Assembly (NCBI GenBank): GCA_030533225.1
Contig: JAUNJO010000017.1
Span: forward strand, 1 to 32,386
Length of the DNA: 32,386 bases
Origin: Eubacteriales bacterium
GTDB lineage: Bacteria > Bacillota > Clostridia > Oscillospirales > Acutalibacteraceae
Direction: 5' to 3'
The notes beneath the pieces were generated by a model that saw only the letters and a list, made by a program, of their open reading frames with translations, had not been told where the DNA came from and did no database searches. Below, piece after piece: positions 23,268 to 32,386 of this stretch; position 1 is the first letter of the stretch, and each line of letters begins with the position of its first letter. The position numbers were made by a program, and so were the translations under genes.

Positions 23268-23281
23268 ATTTCCGCGGAAAT
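23268..23281. promoter_or_regulatory. Perfect palindrome, NBS-like, in the oriC gap
   Basis: ATTTCCGCGGAAAT is a perfect 14-bp palindrome. It differs from the Bacillus Noc-binding consensus ATTTCCCGGGAAAT only at the two central bases. Confidence 0.4.
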
Positions 23282-23287
23282 TAATCC

Positions 23288-23296
23288 TGTGGAAAA
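23288..23296 (-). promoter_or_regulatory. DnaA-box-like site in the dnaA-dnaN gap
   Basis: TTTTCCACA on the minus strand, fitting TTWTNCACA and one base from the optimal TTATCCACA. Confidence 0.5.
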
Positions 23297-23362
23297 CATA
23301 ACATTTTTAGACAAGCACAAGTTGAAAACTTTTCCGCATTTTTACAGGATTTTTTTCACTTA

Positions 23363-23392
23363 CTGACAATTTCGCCGCCTCTACTATATACT
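23363..23392 (+). promoter_or_regulatory. Possible dnaN promoter
   Basis: CTGACA (23363-23368), 18-nt spacer, TATACT (23387-23392). TATATA with a 16-nt spacer is an alternative. Confidence 0.5.
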
Positions 23393-23467
23393 ACTAAATA
23401 TTATTTAAGTATTGTATTCTATTCTTTTTCTTTTTTTATTTTTTAATTTTGAAAGGAGCGTCACTCT

Positions 23468-24574
23468 ATGAAATTCAGAGTTACAAAATCCGACATCGTA
23501 CAGGCTGTACAGAATGTCTCCCGAGCAGTCAGCACAAAAGCAACCCTTCCTGCACTTGAAGGTATATTAATTAAGGCATACGACAACACACTCACTCTTT
23601 CCGGTTATGATTTGGAGCTTGGAATCACCACTACCGTTGAAGCATCGGTTGAAAAGGAGGGCGAGATTGTAGTTGGAGCCAAGATTTTCTCCGACATCGT
23701 CAGAAAGCTTCCCGAGGAAATTCTCTCCTTTGAGACCGACGAGAAAATGATCATATATATTAACAGCGGTAAGGTTGACTATCAGATTGTGGGCATTTCA
23801 TCTGTGGAGTATCCCGATATTCCCACCTTTGACACCCTTGACGAGATTAAGATTTCCGCAAAGGTTCTACGGGATATGATTAAGCATACAATTTACGCTG
23901 TCTCCGACAATATCGCAAAGCCTATTTACACAGGCTCACTTTTTGAGGTAACTCCCGAGGAACTTAAAATTATTGCTATTGACGGATACAGAATGGCAAT
24001 CTGCTCCGAGAAAATCACCTGCGACAGCAACACCCGTTTCATCGTTCCCGGCAAAATGCAGAGCGAAATTCTAAAGCTTATCGGTGACGACGAAAAGGAA
24101 GTTACACTTTCCGTGGGACAGCGTCATGTAAACTTCTCGGTTGAAAATTATTCGGTAAATTCAAGACTTATCGAGGGAACTTTCCTTGACTACAACACCA
24201 CAATTCCCAAGGGTGATGCAACAAAGCTGAAAGTAAACACAAGAGAGCTTATGTCTGCTGTGGAGAGAATGTCCCTGCTTACAAGTGAGAGAGTGCAAAG
24301 TCCCGTCAGATTCAGCATCTTAAAGGATTCAATCAAGCTTTCCTGCAAGACAGCAGTGGGCAGAGCAACCGACGAAATCCCCGTTGACACAATCGGCGAC
24401 GAGGTGGTTATCGGCTTTAACAATAAATATATTATCGAGGCTTTGAGAAACACCGAGTGTGACGAGGTTAATGTAATACTCAACGGCGGACTTTCACCTA
24501 TGATTATAAAACCCTTAGAGGGAGACAGTTTCCTCTTCTTAGTTGTTCCCATGAGGTTGAATGATGAAATTTGA
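23468..24574 (+). CDS. dnaN: DNA polymerase III beta sliding clamp
   Basis: The beta clamp encircles DNA and tethers the replicative polymerase and many partners. The 368 residues fold as three repeated clamp domains. Recognisable parts are the start [20 protein letters not shown], the [15 protein letters not shown] segment, the [14 protein letters not shown] stretch and the C-terminal end [10 protein letters not shown], a variant of the family's conserved pre-terminal Met-Pro-Met-Arg motif. ATG 23468 has AAAGGAG with 9-nt spacing. The 3' end overlaps the next gene by 14 nt (11 nt if its second ATG is used), suggesting a dnaN-S4-recF co-translated block. Confidence 0.97.
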   Translation: MKFRVTKSDIVQAVQNVSRAVSTKATLPALEGILIKAYDNTLTLSGYDLELGITTTVEASVEKEGEIVVGAKIFSDIVRKLPEEILSFETDEKMIIYINSGKVDYQIVGISSVEYPDIPTFDTLDEIKISAKVLRDMIKHTIYAVSDNIAKPIYTGSLFEVTPEELKIIAIDGYRMAICSEKITCDSNTRFIVPGKMQSEILKLIGDDEKEVTLSVGQRHVNFSVENYSVNSRLIEGTFLDYNTTIPKGDATKLKVNTRELMSAVERMSLLTSERVQSPVRFSILKDSIKLSCKTAVGRATDEIPVDTIGDEVVIGFNNKYIIEALRNTECDEVNVILNGGLSPMIIKPLEGDSFLFLVVPMRLNDEI

Positions 24575-24782
24575 AGTGATTGAAATAGAAACCGAGTTTA
24601 TAAGGCTTCAGGACTTGCTGAAATTTTCCGGTCTTACCGCCACCGGCGGAGAGGCGAAAATCGCCGTACAAAACGGTGAAGTTTCGGTAAACGGAGAAGT
24701 TTGCACCATGCGCGGTAAAAAGATGAGAAACGGCGACAAAGCAACATACAATGACAAAACTGTAGAGGTGTCTGTTATTTGA
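24561..24782 (+). CDS. S4-domain RNA-binding protein (YaaA/RlbA-like)
   Basis: This short protein has an S4 RNA-binding fold: [20 protein letters not shown] then [20 protein letters not shown] and a terminal VEVSVI strand. The family lies between dnaN and recF in most Firmicutes and is linked to large-subunit ribosome assembly in Bacillus. There are two adjacent ATGs at 24561 and 24564. The second has better spacing (7 nt) from GAGG, giving 72 residues. The gene overlaps dnaN at its start and recF by 4 nt at its end. Confidence 0.92.
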   Translation: MMKFEVIEIETEFIRLQDLLKFSGLTATGGEAKIAVQNGEVSVNGEVCTMRGKKMRNGDKATYNDKTVEVSVI

Positions 24783-25873
24783 AAGTAAACTTCCTTGAGT
24801 TTAACTCTTTTCGAAATCTTGTTGACAACAGAATTACCCCGGTTGACGGAATCAATATAATATTCGGAGATAATGCTCAGGGAAAAACCAATCTGCTTGA
24901 GGGAATCTGGCTTTTTTCCGGAGGTCATTCCTTCAGAGGCTCAAAGGAGCAGGAACTGACAAAAATCGGTGAGAAAAAGTCAAGTCTTACCATGGGTTTT
25001 AACTCTCAGGGCAGAGACCAGGAGGCGAAAATCACTTTTTTCGGCAACAAAAAGGAAGTTGAGCTGAATTCGGTGAAAAAACCCTCATCCGCCTACCTTA
25101 GCGAAAGGTTTTGTGCCGTTGTGTTTTCTCCCGAGCATCTGTCTTTAGTTAAGGGCGGACCTACGCTTCGCAGAAAATTTCTTGACGGAGCAATCTGTCA
25201 GCAGGATATTAAGTTTGCGGTGCTGCTTTCAAAGTATAACCGAACGGTTTTTCAGCGAAATACTCTCTTAAAGGAGATTAACCGTCACCCGGAGCTTAAA
25301 GAAACCCTGTGTATCTGGGATGATTCCCTGATTTTGCTTGCGTCACAGATAATTTACAGAAGACTTTTGTATATAAAAAAACTTTCGGACTGTGCAAAAA
25401 TGTTCCACAAAGGCATTTCAAAAGGCAATGAGGAACTTGAGATTGAGTACCTGAGTACCGCAGGGATAACTTTTGAGGATGATATTCCGTCTATAACGGA
25501 GAAACTTCAAAATGCCTTTGAAAAATCAAGGCGGGGTGACATTTTCACGGGATGCACAAATGTGGGACCTCACAGAGATGACCTTGAATTTTACTTAAAC
25601 GGCATGAAAGCCAAGAATTTCGGTTCACAAGGCCAGCAGAGAAGTATTGTGCTGTCCCTGAAACTCTCGGAGGCTCAGATTTTGAAAGATTTTTTTGAGG
25701 AATCTCCCGTGGTGCTCCTTGACGATGTTCTGTCTGAGATAGACAGAGGCAGGCAGGAGTATCTTCTGACAAATACAGAGGGCTGTCAAACCTTTATCAC
25801 AGGCTGTGAAGCACCGGTAATAAAAAGCGGTAACACTAAAATTTTCACCGTGGAAAAAGGAGAGATAAGATAA
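24779..25873 (+). CDS. recF: DNA replication and repair protein RecF
   Basis: RecF is an SMC-like ATPase that, with RecO and RecR, loads RecA at gaps and helps restart stalled forks. The 364 residues show Walker A GDNAQGKT (30-37), the ABC-type signature region [17 protein letters not shown] near the C-terminus ([18 protein letters not shown]), and Walker [14 protein letters not shown]. The start is a TTG at 24779, overlapping the S4-protein stop in TTGA, with GAGGTG 8 nt upstream. The stop TAA shares its last base with the remB ATG. All spacings point to one mRNA from dnaN through remB. Confidence 0.96.
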   Translation: MKVNFLEFNSFRNLVDNRITPVDGINIIFGDNAQGKTNLLEGIWLFSGGHSFRGSKEQELTKIGEKKSSLTMGFNSQGRDQEAKITFFGNKKEVELNSVKKPSSAYLSERFCAVVFSPEHLSLVKGGPTLRRKFLDGAICQQDIKFAVLLSKYNRTVFQRNTLLKEINRHPELKETLCIWDDSLILLASQIIYRRLLYIKKLSDCAKMFHKGISKGNEELEIEYLSTAGITFEDDIPSITEKLQNAFEKSRRGDIFTGCTNVGPHRDDLEFYLNGMKAKNFGSQGQQRSIVLSLKLSEAQILKDFFEESPVVLLDDVLSEIDRGRQEYLLTNTEGCQTFITGCEAPVIKSGNTKIFTVEKGEIR

Positions 25874-26136
25874 TGTATCTTCGTCTTTCTAAGGAAATTG
25901 TTGTTAAGAGTGAGGATATTGTGGGCATCTACGATATGGACACCACTACAGTTTCAAAGCATACAAGGGCTTTTCTCAGTAAAGCCGAAAAAGAAAAGAG
26001 AGTTGTGAATGTCTCTCCCTATGAGCTTCCCAAAACCTTTGCAGTCATTCGTGAAATGGGCTTTGAGAGGGTTTATATATGTCCTTTGTCAAGTCAAACA
26101 CTTCTGAAGAGAAGTCAAACACCGTTCGAGTGGTAA
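25873..26136 (+). CDS. remB: Extracellular matrix regulator RemB-like (DUF370)
   Basis: The 87-residue product begins [20 protein letters not shown] and matches the DUF370/RemB (YaaB) family found next to recF in Firmicutes. In Bacillus, RemA/RemB are linked to biofilm-matrix gene expression, and RemA is a DNA-binding ring former. The function here is inferred. Visible features are the TTTVSKHTRAFLSKAEKEKR segment typical of the family and a C-terminus PLSSQTLLKRSQTPFEW. It overlaps the recF stop by one base and ends about 28 nt before the next gene. Confidence 0.88.
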   Translation: MYLRLSKEIVVKSEDIVGIYDMDTTTVSKHTRAFLSKAEKEKRVVNVSPYELPKTFAVIREMGFERVYICPLSSQTLLKRSQTPFEW

Positions 26137-26164
26137 AATCTTTTTTGGAACTTTGGAGGTAAAT

Positions 26165-26830
26165 ATGAAAGAAAAACAGGTTTGTCCCTATTGCAAAAGG
26201 AAAGTTAAGTACCTGAAAAGGCTTCTTGAACATAACAACGGTGAGCACAAGTGTCCTCACTGCAACAAAATATCAAATATCACCCAGGATAAAAAGATGT
26301 GGACTTTACTCTTTGTAACAATAGGTGCGGCGGCTCTCATAATGCTGTTCTACTTTATAGTTTCAGGTCCTGTCACCGAGGCTTACAATACAGATGGAAG
26401 CTATAAATTCTTAATGGCTGTTTTCTTCGGCAAGGGCAAGGAGATTAAATGGCTGATTTATGAGATGATTCCCTTCATAGTTTTCTACTTTGTATCCCCT
26501 GTTTTCATGGGATTTTCACCTCAGAAAAGATATATGGATTACACAACCACCAGCATTGACTTAAATGTTCCGAAAATGCCTAAAACCGACAGAAAGGCTC
26601 CCAAGGCCGACGGCAGCACAAAAACAATTCCCGTAACAGGTTCGGAATTCAGCGGAGTTTATGAGGATATTTCTTCAAGTTCTTCCGATGCAATGGGAAA
26701 AACCCGGGCCTTTGATGTAAACAGCCTGACATCGGATACTACAAATATAAATACCGAAAAAACCGGCACATCGGGGTATTACAGAGATAATACACCCCTT
26801 AAAAGAGTAAAGAAAGAAATCAGCGAATAA
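26165..26830 (+). CDS. Zinc-ribbon membrane protein of unknown function
   Basis: The 221-residue product has an N-terminal CPYC...CPHC pair (Cys7, 10, 30, 33; CxxC-x19-CxxC), a probable zinc ribbon. Two membrane segments follow (~46-68, WTLLFVTIGAAALIMLFYFI; ~97-117, LIYEMIPFIVFYFVSPVF). A ~100-residue Ser/Thr-rich, low-complexity tail ending KRVKKEISE completes it. The layout resembles small CxxC-CxxC two-helix proteins of Firmicutes, but I do not recognise a named family with this tail. ATG 26165 has TTTGGAGG 5 nt upstream; an upstream TTG (26153) is unlikely. It lies between remB and gyrB on the same strand, so it may be expressed with replication genes. No function is assigned. Confidence 0.8.
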   Translation: MKEKQVCPYCKRKVKYLKRLLEHNNGEHKCPHCNKISNITQDKKMWTLLFVTIGAAALIMLFYFIVSGPVTEAYNTDGSYKFLMAVFFGKGKEIKWLIYEMIPFIVFYFVSPVFMGFSPQKRYMDYTTTSIDLNVPKMPKTDRKAPKADGSTKTIPVTGSEFSGVYEDISSSSSDAMGKTRAFDVNSLTSDTTNINTEKTGTSGYYRDNTPLKRVKKEISE

Positions 26831-26834
26831 TTAG

Positions 26835-28838
<2,004 letters not shown>

Positions 28839-28853
28839 GGCAGGTGAATAAGT

Positions 28854-31454
28854 ATGGCAAGTAAAGAGAATATGGCAAGTATGGAAAGCTTCCAGAACAC
28901 TAAAATTATAGATGTTGATGTTAACCGGGAAATGAGACAGTCCTTCCTTGACTACTCCATGAGCGTTATCGTCTCCCGTGCACTTCCCGATGTCCGCGAC
29001 GGCTTAAAGCCCGTTCACAGAAGAATCCTCTACACTATGTTTGAAAAGGGCCTTTCCCCTGACAAAGCATACAGAAAATGTGCGGATACAGTAGGTGCTG
29101 TGCTGGGTTCGTATCACCCCCACGGTGATGCCTCGGTTTACGACGCCATGGTGCGTCTTGCACAGGATTTTTCCATGAGATATATGCTCGTTGACGGCCA
29201 CGGTAACTTCGGTTCGGTTGACGGAGACCCCCCTGCCGCTTACCGATACACCGAGTCGAGAATGAGCAAAATTGCCACGGAAATGCTCCGTGACATCGAC
29301 AAGAAAACAGTTGATTTCACACCCAACTTTGATGACAGACTTGAAGAGCCTTCGGTGCTTCCCTCAAGATTTCCCAACCTTTTAGTCAACGGATCAGGCG
29401 GTATTGCAGTTGGCATGGCTACGAATATTCCCCCTCACAATCTGGGTGAGGTTATAGACGCCATGTGTATGCTCATTGACAACCCCGACGCTGAAGTCCC
29501 CGAGCTTATGGAGGCTCTGCCCGGCCCCGACTTCCCTACAGGCGGTATTATCATGGGCAGAAGCGGTATCCGTGCCGCCTACACCACAGGCCGCGGCAAG
29601 ATTATTGTCAGGGCAAAGACCGAAATTGTGGAGGAGAAGAACGGCAGATTCAAAATCATCGTTACCGAGCTTCCCTATCAGGTCAACAAAGCAAGACTTA
29701 TTGAGACTATCGCAGACTATGTAAATGCCAAGAAGATTGAGGGTATCTCCAATATCGAGGACCACTCCGACAGAAACGGTATGCACATTGAGATTGATGT
29801 AAAGCGTGATGCATCGGCCCAGGTAGTGCTCAATCAGCTTTTCACCTACACTCAGCTTCAGAGCACCTTCGGTGTAATCATGCTCGCCATTGTGAACGGT
29901 GAGCCGAAAATTCTCAACCTGAAGGAAATGCTCAGCTGTTACATTGATTTCCAGGAGGAAGTCATCACAAGACGCACTGCATTTGACCTCAATAAAGCAC
30001 AGGAGAGAATGCACATCTTGGAGGGCTTAAAGATTGCCCTTGACAACATTGACGAGATTATTGCCACCATCCGCGCAAGTAAGGACACAGCCGAGGCTGT
30101 GAGCAACTTAATGGAGAAATTCACCCTCACGGAAATTCAGGCAAATGCCATTGTACAGATGAGGCTTCGTCAGCTCACAGGCCTTGAGCGTGAGAAGATT
30201 GAGGCTGAAATTGCAGAGCTTACCGAGAAAATCAAGGAATATAACGAAATTCTCGGAAGCAGAGAAAGAAGAATGCAGATTATCAAGGACGAGGCTTTGG
30301 AAATCCGCAACAAGTACGCCGACGAGAGACGCACCGAGATTTGCGCCATCAGCGGAGAGGTTGACATCGAGGACCTTATCCCCGAGGAAGAATGTGTTGT
30401 CACCTTTACCCGCTTCGGTTACATCAAGCGTCAGACCACGGATACCTATAAGCTCCAAAACCGCGGAGGCAGAGGTGTCAGCGGTATGACAAGGCGTGAG
30501 GAGGATGTGGCAACAGAGCTGTTCACCTCAGGCAGTCATGACTACATCCTATTCTTCTCCGACAAGGGCAGAGTTTACAGGCTCAAATGCTACGAAATTC
30601 CTGAGGGAAGCCGTCAGGCAAAGGGTATGAATATTGCAAATCTCCTGCCCATTACCTCCGACGAGAAGATTACCTCTATGATTAGAGTTCCCTCTATGGA
30701 GGAGGACAAGTACCTTATCATGGTTACAAAGCAGGGAATTATCAAGAGAATTGAGCTTTCTGCTTACAACACCAACCGCAAGGGCGGACTTATTGCCCTT
30801 GAACTGAATGAGGGTGACGAGCTTGCCTTTGTCCACATGACTACAGGCGACCAGAAGGTTATCATCGCAACCCGCAAGGGTATGGCTATCCGCTTTAAGG
30901 AGACGGATGTGCGTTCCATGGGACGACAGGCTCGGGGTGTCCGTGCAATAAGGCTTGCAGAAGGCGACGAGGTTGTAGGCATGAGCATTGTTGAGGATAA
31001 GAGCCTTGTGCTCACAGTCAGCGAAACAGGCTTCGGCAGACTTTCCTACGCCGACAATTACAGGCTTACTGCCCGAGGCGGAAAGGGTGTCACCAACTAC
31101 CACACCGAGAAATACGGCGAGGTTGCCGCAATCCGCGTAGTTGACCCGGAAAATGACGATGTCATCATGGTTTCCGCAGACGGAATTATCATCAGAATTT
31201 TGGCAAGCTCCATCAGAATTTGCGCAAGACCTTCAAAGGGCGTCACCATTATGAAGGTGAAGGACGGCAACAAGGTTGTCGCCTGCGCAAGCGTTCCCCA
31301 CGATGAAACGGAGGAAACCACAGCCTTAGAGGTCGAAGAAGCTGACGCCGAGGCAGATGCCGAGGATTTGGCAGAGGATATAGCTGAGGATGTGTCCGAG
31401 GCAGAGGACATGACTGAGGATTCACCCGAAGAAACCGAGGAATCGGCAGAGTAA
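28854..31454 (+). CDS. gyrA: DNA gyrase subunit A
   Basis: GyrA is the DNA-cleaving and wrapping subunit of gyrase. The 866 residues have the winged-helix breakage domain with catalytic Tyr132 ([10 protein letters not shown]), the coiled coil, and a C-terminal beta-pinwheel with a GyrA box QNRGGRG (535-541). The box marks it as gyrase rather than ParC. In the quinolone region [12 protein letters not shown], Ala93 occupies the E. coli Ser83 position and Asp97 the Asp87 position. The last ~49 residues (from ~818) are strongly acidic (runs such as [20 protein letters not shown]). ATG 28854 has AGGTG about 7 nt upstream. A bidirectional hairpin terminator follows at 31515. Confidence 0.97.
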   Translation: MASKENMASMESFQNTKIIDVDVNREMRQSFLDYSMSVIVSRALPDVRDGLKPVHRRILYTMFEKGLSPDKAYRKCADTVGAVLGSYHPHGDASVYDAMVRLAQDFSMRYMLVDGHGNFGSVDGDPPAAYRYTESRMSKIATEMLRDIDKKTVDFTPNFDDRLEEPSVLPSRFPNLLVNGSGGIAVGMATNIPPHNLGEVIDAMCMLIDNPDAEVPELMEALPGPDFPTGGIIMGRSGIRAAYTTGRGKIIVRAKTEIVEEKNGRFKIIVTELPYQVNKARLIETIADYVNAKKIEGISNIEDHSDRNGMHIEIDVKRDASAQVVLNQLFTYTQLQSTFGVIMLAIVNGEPKILNLKEMLSCYIDFQEEVITRRTAFDLNKAQERMHILEGLKIALDNIDEIIATIRASKDTAEAVSNLMEKFTLTEIQANAIVQMRLRQLTGLEREKIEAEIAELTEKIKEYNEILGSRERRMQIIKDEALEIRNKYADERRTEICAISGEVDIEDLIPEEECVVTFTRFGYIKRQTTDTYKLQNRGGRGVSGMTRREEDVATELFTSGSHDYILFFSDKGRVYRLKCYEIPEGSRQAKGMNIANLLPITSDEKITSMIRVPSMEEDKYLIMVTKQGIIKRIELSAYNTNRKGGLIALELNEGDELAFVHMTTGDQKVIIATRKGMAIRFKETDVRSMGRQARGVRAIRLAEGDEVVGMSIVEDKSLVLTVSETGFGRLSYADNYRLTARGGKGVTNYHTEKYGEVAAIRVVDPENDDVIMVSADGIIIRILASSIRICARPSKGVTIMKVKDGNKVVACASVPHDETEETTALEVEEADAEADAEDLAEDIAEDVSEAEDMTEDSPEETEESAE

Positions 31455-31514
31455 ACTGTCTTTTCCGAAAAAGCCTAAAACTCCTGCGGTTAGGTACAAA
31501 TATAAAAAAAGAAA

Positions 31515-31562
31515 CAAGGCATTGAAACAGAAATTCAGTCTGTAATCAGTGCCTTGCTTTTT
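31515..31562. terminator. Bidirectional terminator between gyrA and the TIR gene
   Basis: CAAGGCA (31515-31521) pairs with TGCCTTG (31550-31556), with inner ACAGA/TCTGT pairing. It is followed by CTTTTT on the plus strand and preceded by a long A-run that gives T7 on the minus strand, so it can serve both convergent genes. Confidence 0.88.
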
Positions 31563-31676
31563 CATATAATGTTTTTCAAATTGTGGAATAAACCATATAT
31601 GTGTTGGTTTTACAATAAATCAACCATGCTTCTTCTGTGTCAGTTACTGTGCCGGCCAAAAACCCAAGGTCTATGG

Positions 31677-32386
31677 TTATAGTGTAGCGACAATTTTATC
31701 GGCAAGTTCGGAAATAGTGTAATCGTCTGTTGATAAAGAAAAAATATCAGACAATAGAATGTTTTTATTCGCTATTTCTTCTGCGGTTACTTTATGGCGA
31801 ATAGGCAGTATGACATTTGTTCCGTTTTGTGATTTTTGAAACAAAGAGTTTAATTCCTTTTTAGTCCAGAATTTATCAAAATAAATCGGAGATATAATAA
31901 CAATGCCTTTCTTTGAATTTAGCAGTCCTTCATTTATGGATTCCATAAGACTGCTTCCGACTTGTAACTCGAACTTATCCAACCAAACTTTGGCGTTCCT
32001 TCGTATTAGCTCTTCTGCTAAAGGAATAGCAACGGTTGATTTATCTTCACTTGCATGAGATATAAAGAAATCATATTCTTTTTCGGTTTCAATAGTTTGA
32101 TATTTTTTCATACATAAAGACCTTAGATCATTTGGTAATAAATCGAAAAATTCGGATATTTCTACACCCAACAATTGTAATTTTAGTTGTGAGCATGGAG
32201 AATACAAGTATATTTCTGCAATATCTTCGGCAAAAGCACTACAGATATAGTCTTGGTTGTAGTATTCGTCGAAATCACATTCGAAAGTATCCAGGCTTAA
32301 AAACCATGACATAGTGTAGTCGATGGTTTCTTCGTCAACTTTATGCTCTTTTAAGTAATGGTATGCTTCTATATATGATTCTGTTT
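31677..32386 (-). CDS. TIR-domain protein, 5' end beyond the window
   Basis: The frame is open to the window edge, so the gene is partial: about 235 residues are visible and an internal Met at 32312 need not be the start. The N-terminal visible part (~115 residues, AYHYLKEHKVDEETIDYTMS... and SAFAEDIAEIYLY) matches nothing I recognise. The C-terminal part is a bacterial TIR domain: EYDFFISHASEDK, KVWLDKFELQVGSSLMESI, GIVIISPIYFDKFW and the WxxxE element FWTKKEL, where the Glu codon lies at 31854-31856. In other TIR enzymes this Glu is the NAD-cleaving residue. The gene is visibly more AT-rich than its neighbours and opposes gyrA. An immune or anti-phage role is inference. Confidence 0.8.
   Translation of the reverse strand, partial: TESYIEAYHYLKEHKVDEETIDYTMSWFLSLDTFECDFDEYYNQDYICSAFAEDIAEIYLYSPCSQLKLQLLGVEISEFFDLLPNDLRSLCMKKYQTIETEKEYDFFISHASEDKSTVAIPLAEELIRRNAKVWLDKFELQVGSSLMESINEGLLNSKKGIVIISPIYFDKFWTKKELNSLFQKSQNGTNVILPIRHKVTAEEIANKNILLSDIFSLSTDDYTISELADKIVATL

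Larger units (their letters stand above)
22950..23467. other. Putative oriC region between dnaA and dnaN
   Basis: This 518-bp gap has no gene. It contains, in order: a GC-rich interspersed-repeat-like element, nested AT-rich inverted repeats, tandem TTTTCAACA 9-mers (23245-23262), a perfect palindrome ATTTCCGCGGAAAT (23268-23281), a DnaA-box match TTTTCCACA on the minus strand (23288-23296), and a run of T-rich DNA ahead of dnaN. Firmicute origins commonly have functional boxes both upstream and downstream of dnaA. Which part unwinds cannot be told by reading. Confidence 0.6.

Noticed and set aside
29394..30014. A 206-codon minus-strand frame inside gyrA
   Set aside because: Shadow of gyrA coding; no start signal or domain.
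31615..31676. Extra small gene between the gyrA terminator and the TIR stop
   Set aside because: No start with a ribosome-binding site and no frame of useful length. The sequence is simply the 3' flank of the TIR gene.

Overview
This window is the chromosomal replication-origin region of a low-to-moderate GC Firmicute. The best fit is a Clostridia/Oscillospiraceae (Ruminococcaceae)-type gut anaerobe. This rests on gene order (rpmH-rnpA-yidD-yidC-jag-mnmE-mnmG-rsmG-noc-parA-parB to the left; dnaA-dnaN-S4 protein-recF-remB-gyrB-gyrA to the right), strong AGGAGG ribosome-binding sites, sigma-A type promoters, and perfect Firmicute parS sites. The species assignment is inference; no rRNA is present.

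Layout. All protein genes from 109 to 21268 lie on the minus strand and all those from 21463 to 31454 on the plus strand, so transcription diverges from a pivot at about 21.3-21.6 kb and runs with both replication forks. Left arm, read away from the origin: ribosomal protein L34 and RNase P protein; the YidD/YidC/KhpB(Jag) membrane-insertion and RNA-binding set; MnmE/MnmG tRNA wobble-uridine modification; RsmG; Noc; ParA and ParB; serS; a small lipoprotein; two divergent tRNA-Thr genes; an XRE regulator; rpsO-pnp; and an oppBCDF peptide transporter. Right arm: dnaA, a 518-bp oriC-like gap, dnaN, an S4-domain protein, recF, remB, an uncharacterised zinc-ribbon membrane protein, gyrB and gyrA. 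Beyond a bidirectional terminator is a convergent, AT-rich TIR-domain gene whose 5' end is outside the window.

How it works together. DnaA, the sliding clamp, RecF and gyrase start and support replication. ParA, ParB and three perfect parS sites (12942, 15529, 18580) form the segregation centromere. The second ParB-family protein carries the four specificity residues typical of Noc. rpsO and pnp form an apparent operon whose spacer contains a long interrupted stem resembling, in position, the enterobacterial RNase III control element.

Most worth a second look: the dnaA leader (a 28-codon upstream ORF followed by an in-frame 29-codon extension with its own ribosome-binding site), the rpsO-pnp stem, the Noc residues with nearby NBS-like palindromes, the five-palindrome cluster between noc and parA, the 9-bp-period repeats after pnp, natural Ala93 in the GyrA quinolone region, the acidic GyrA tail, the unknown zinc-ribbon protein and the partial TIR gene.
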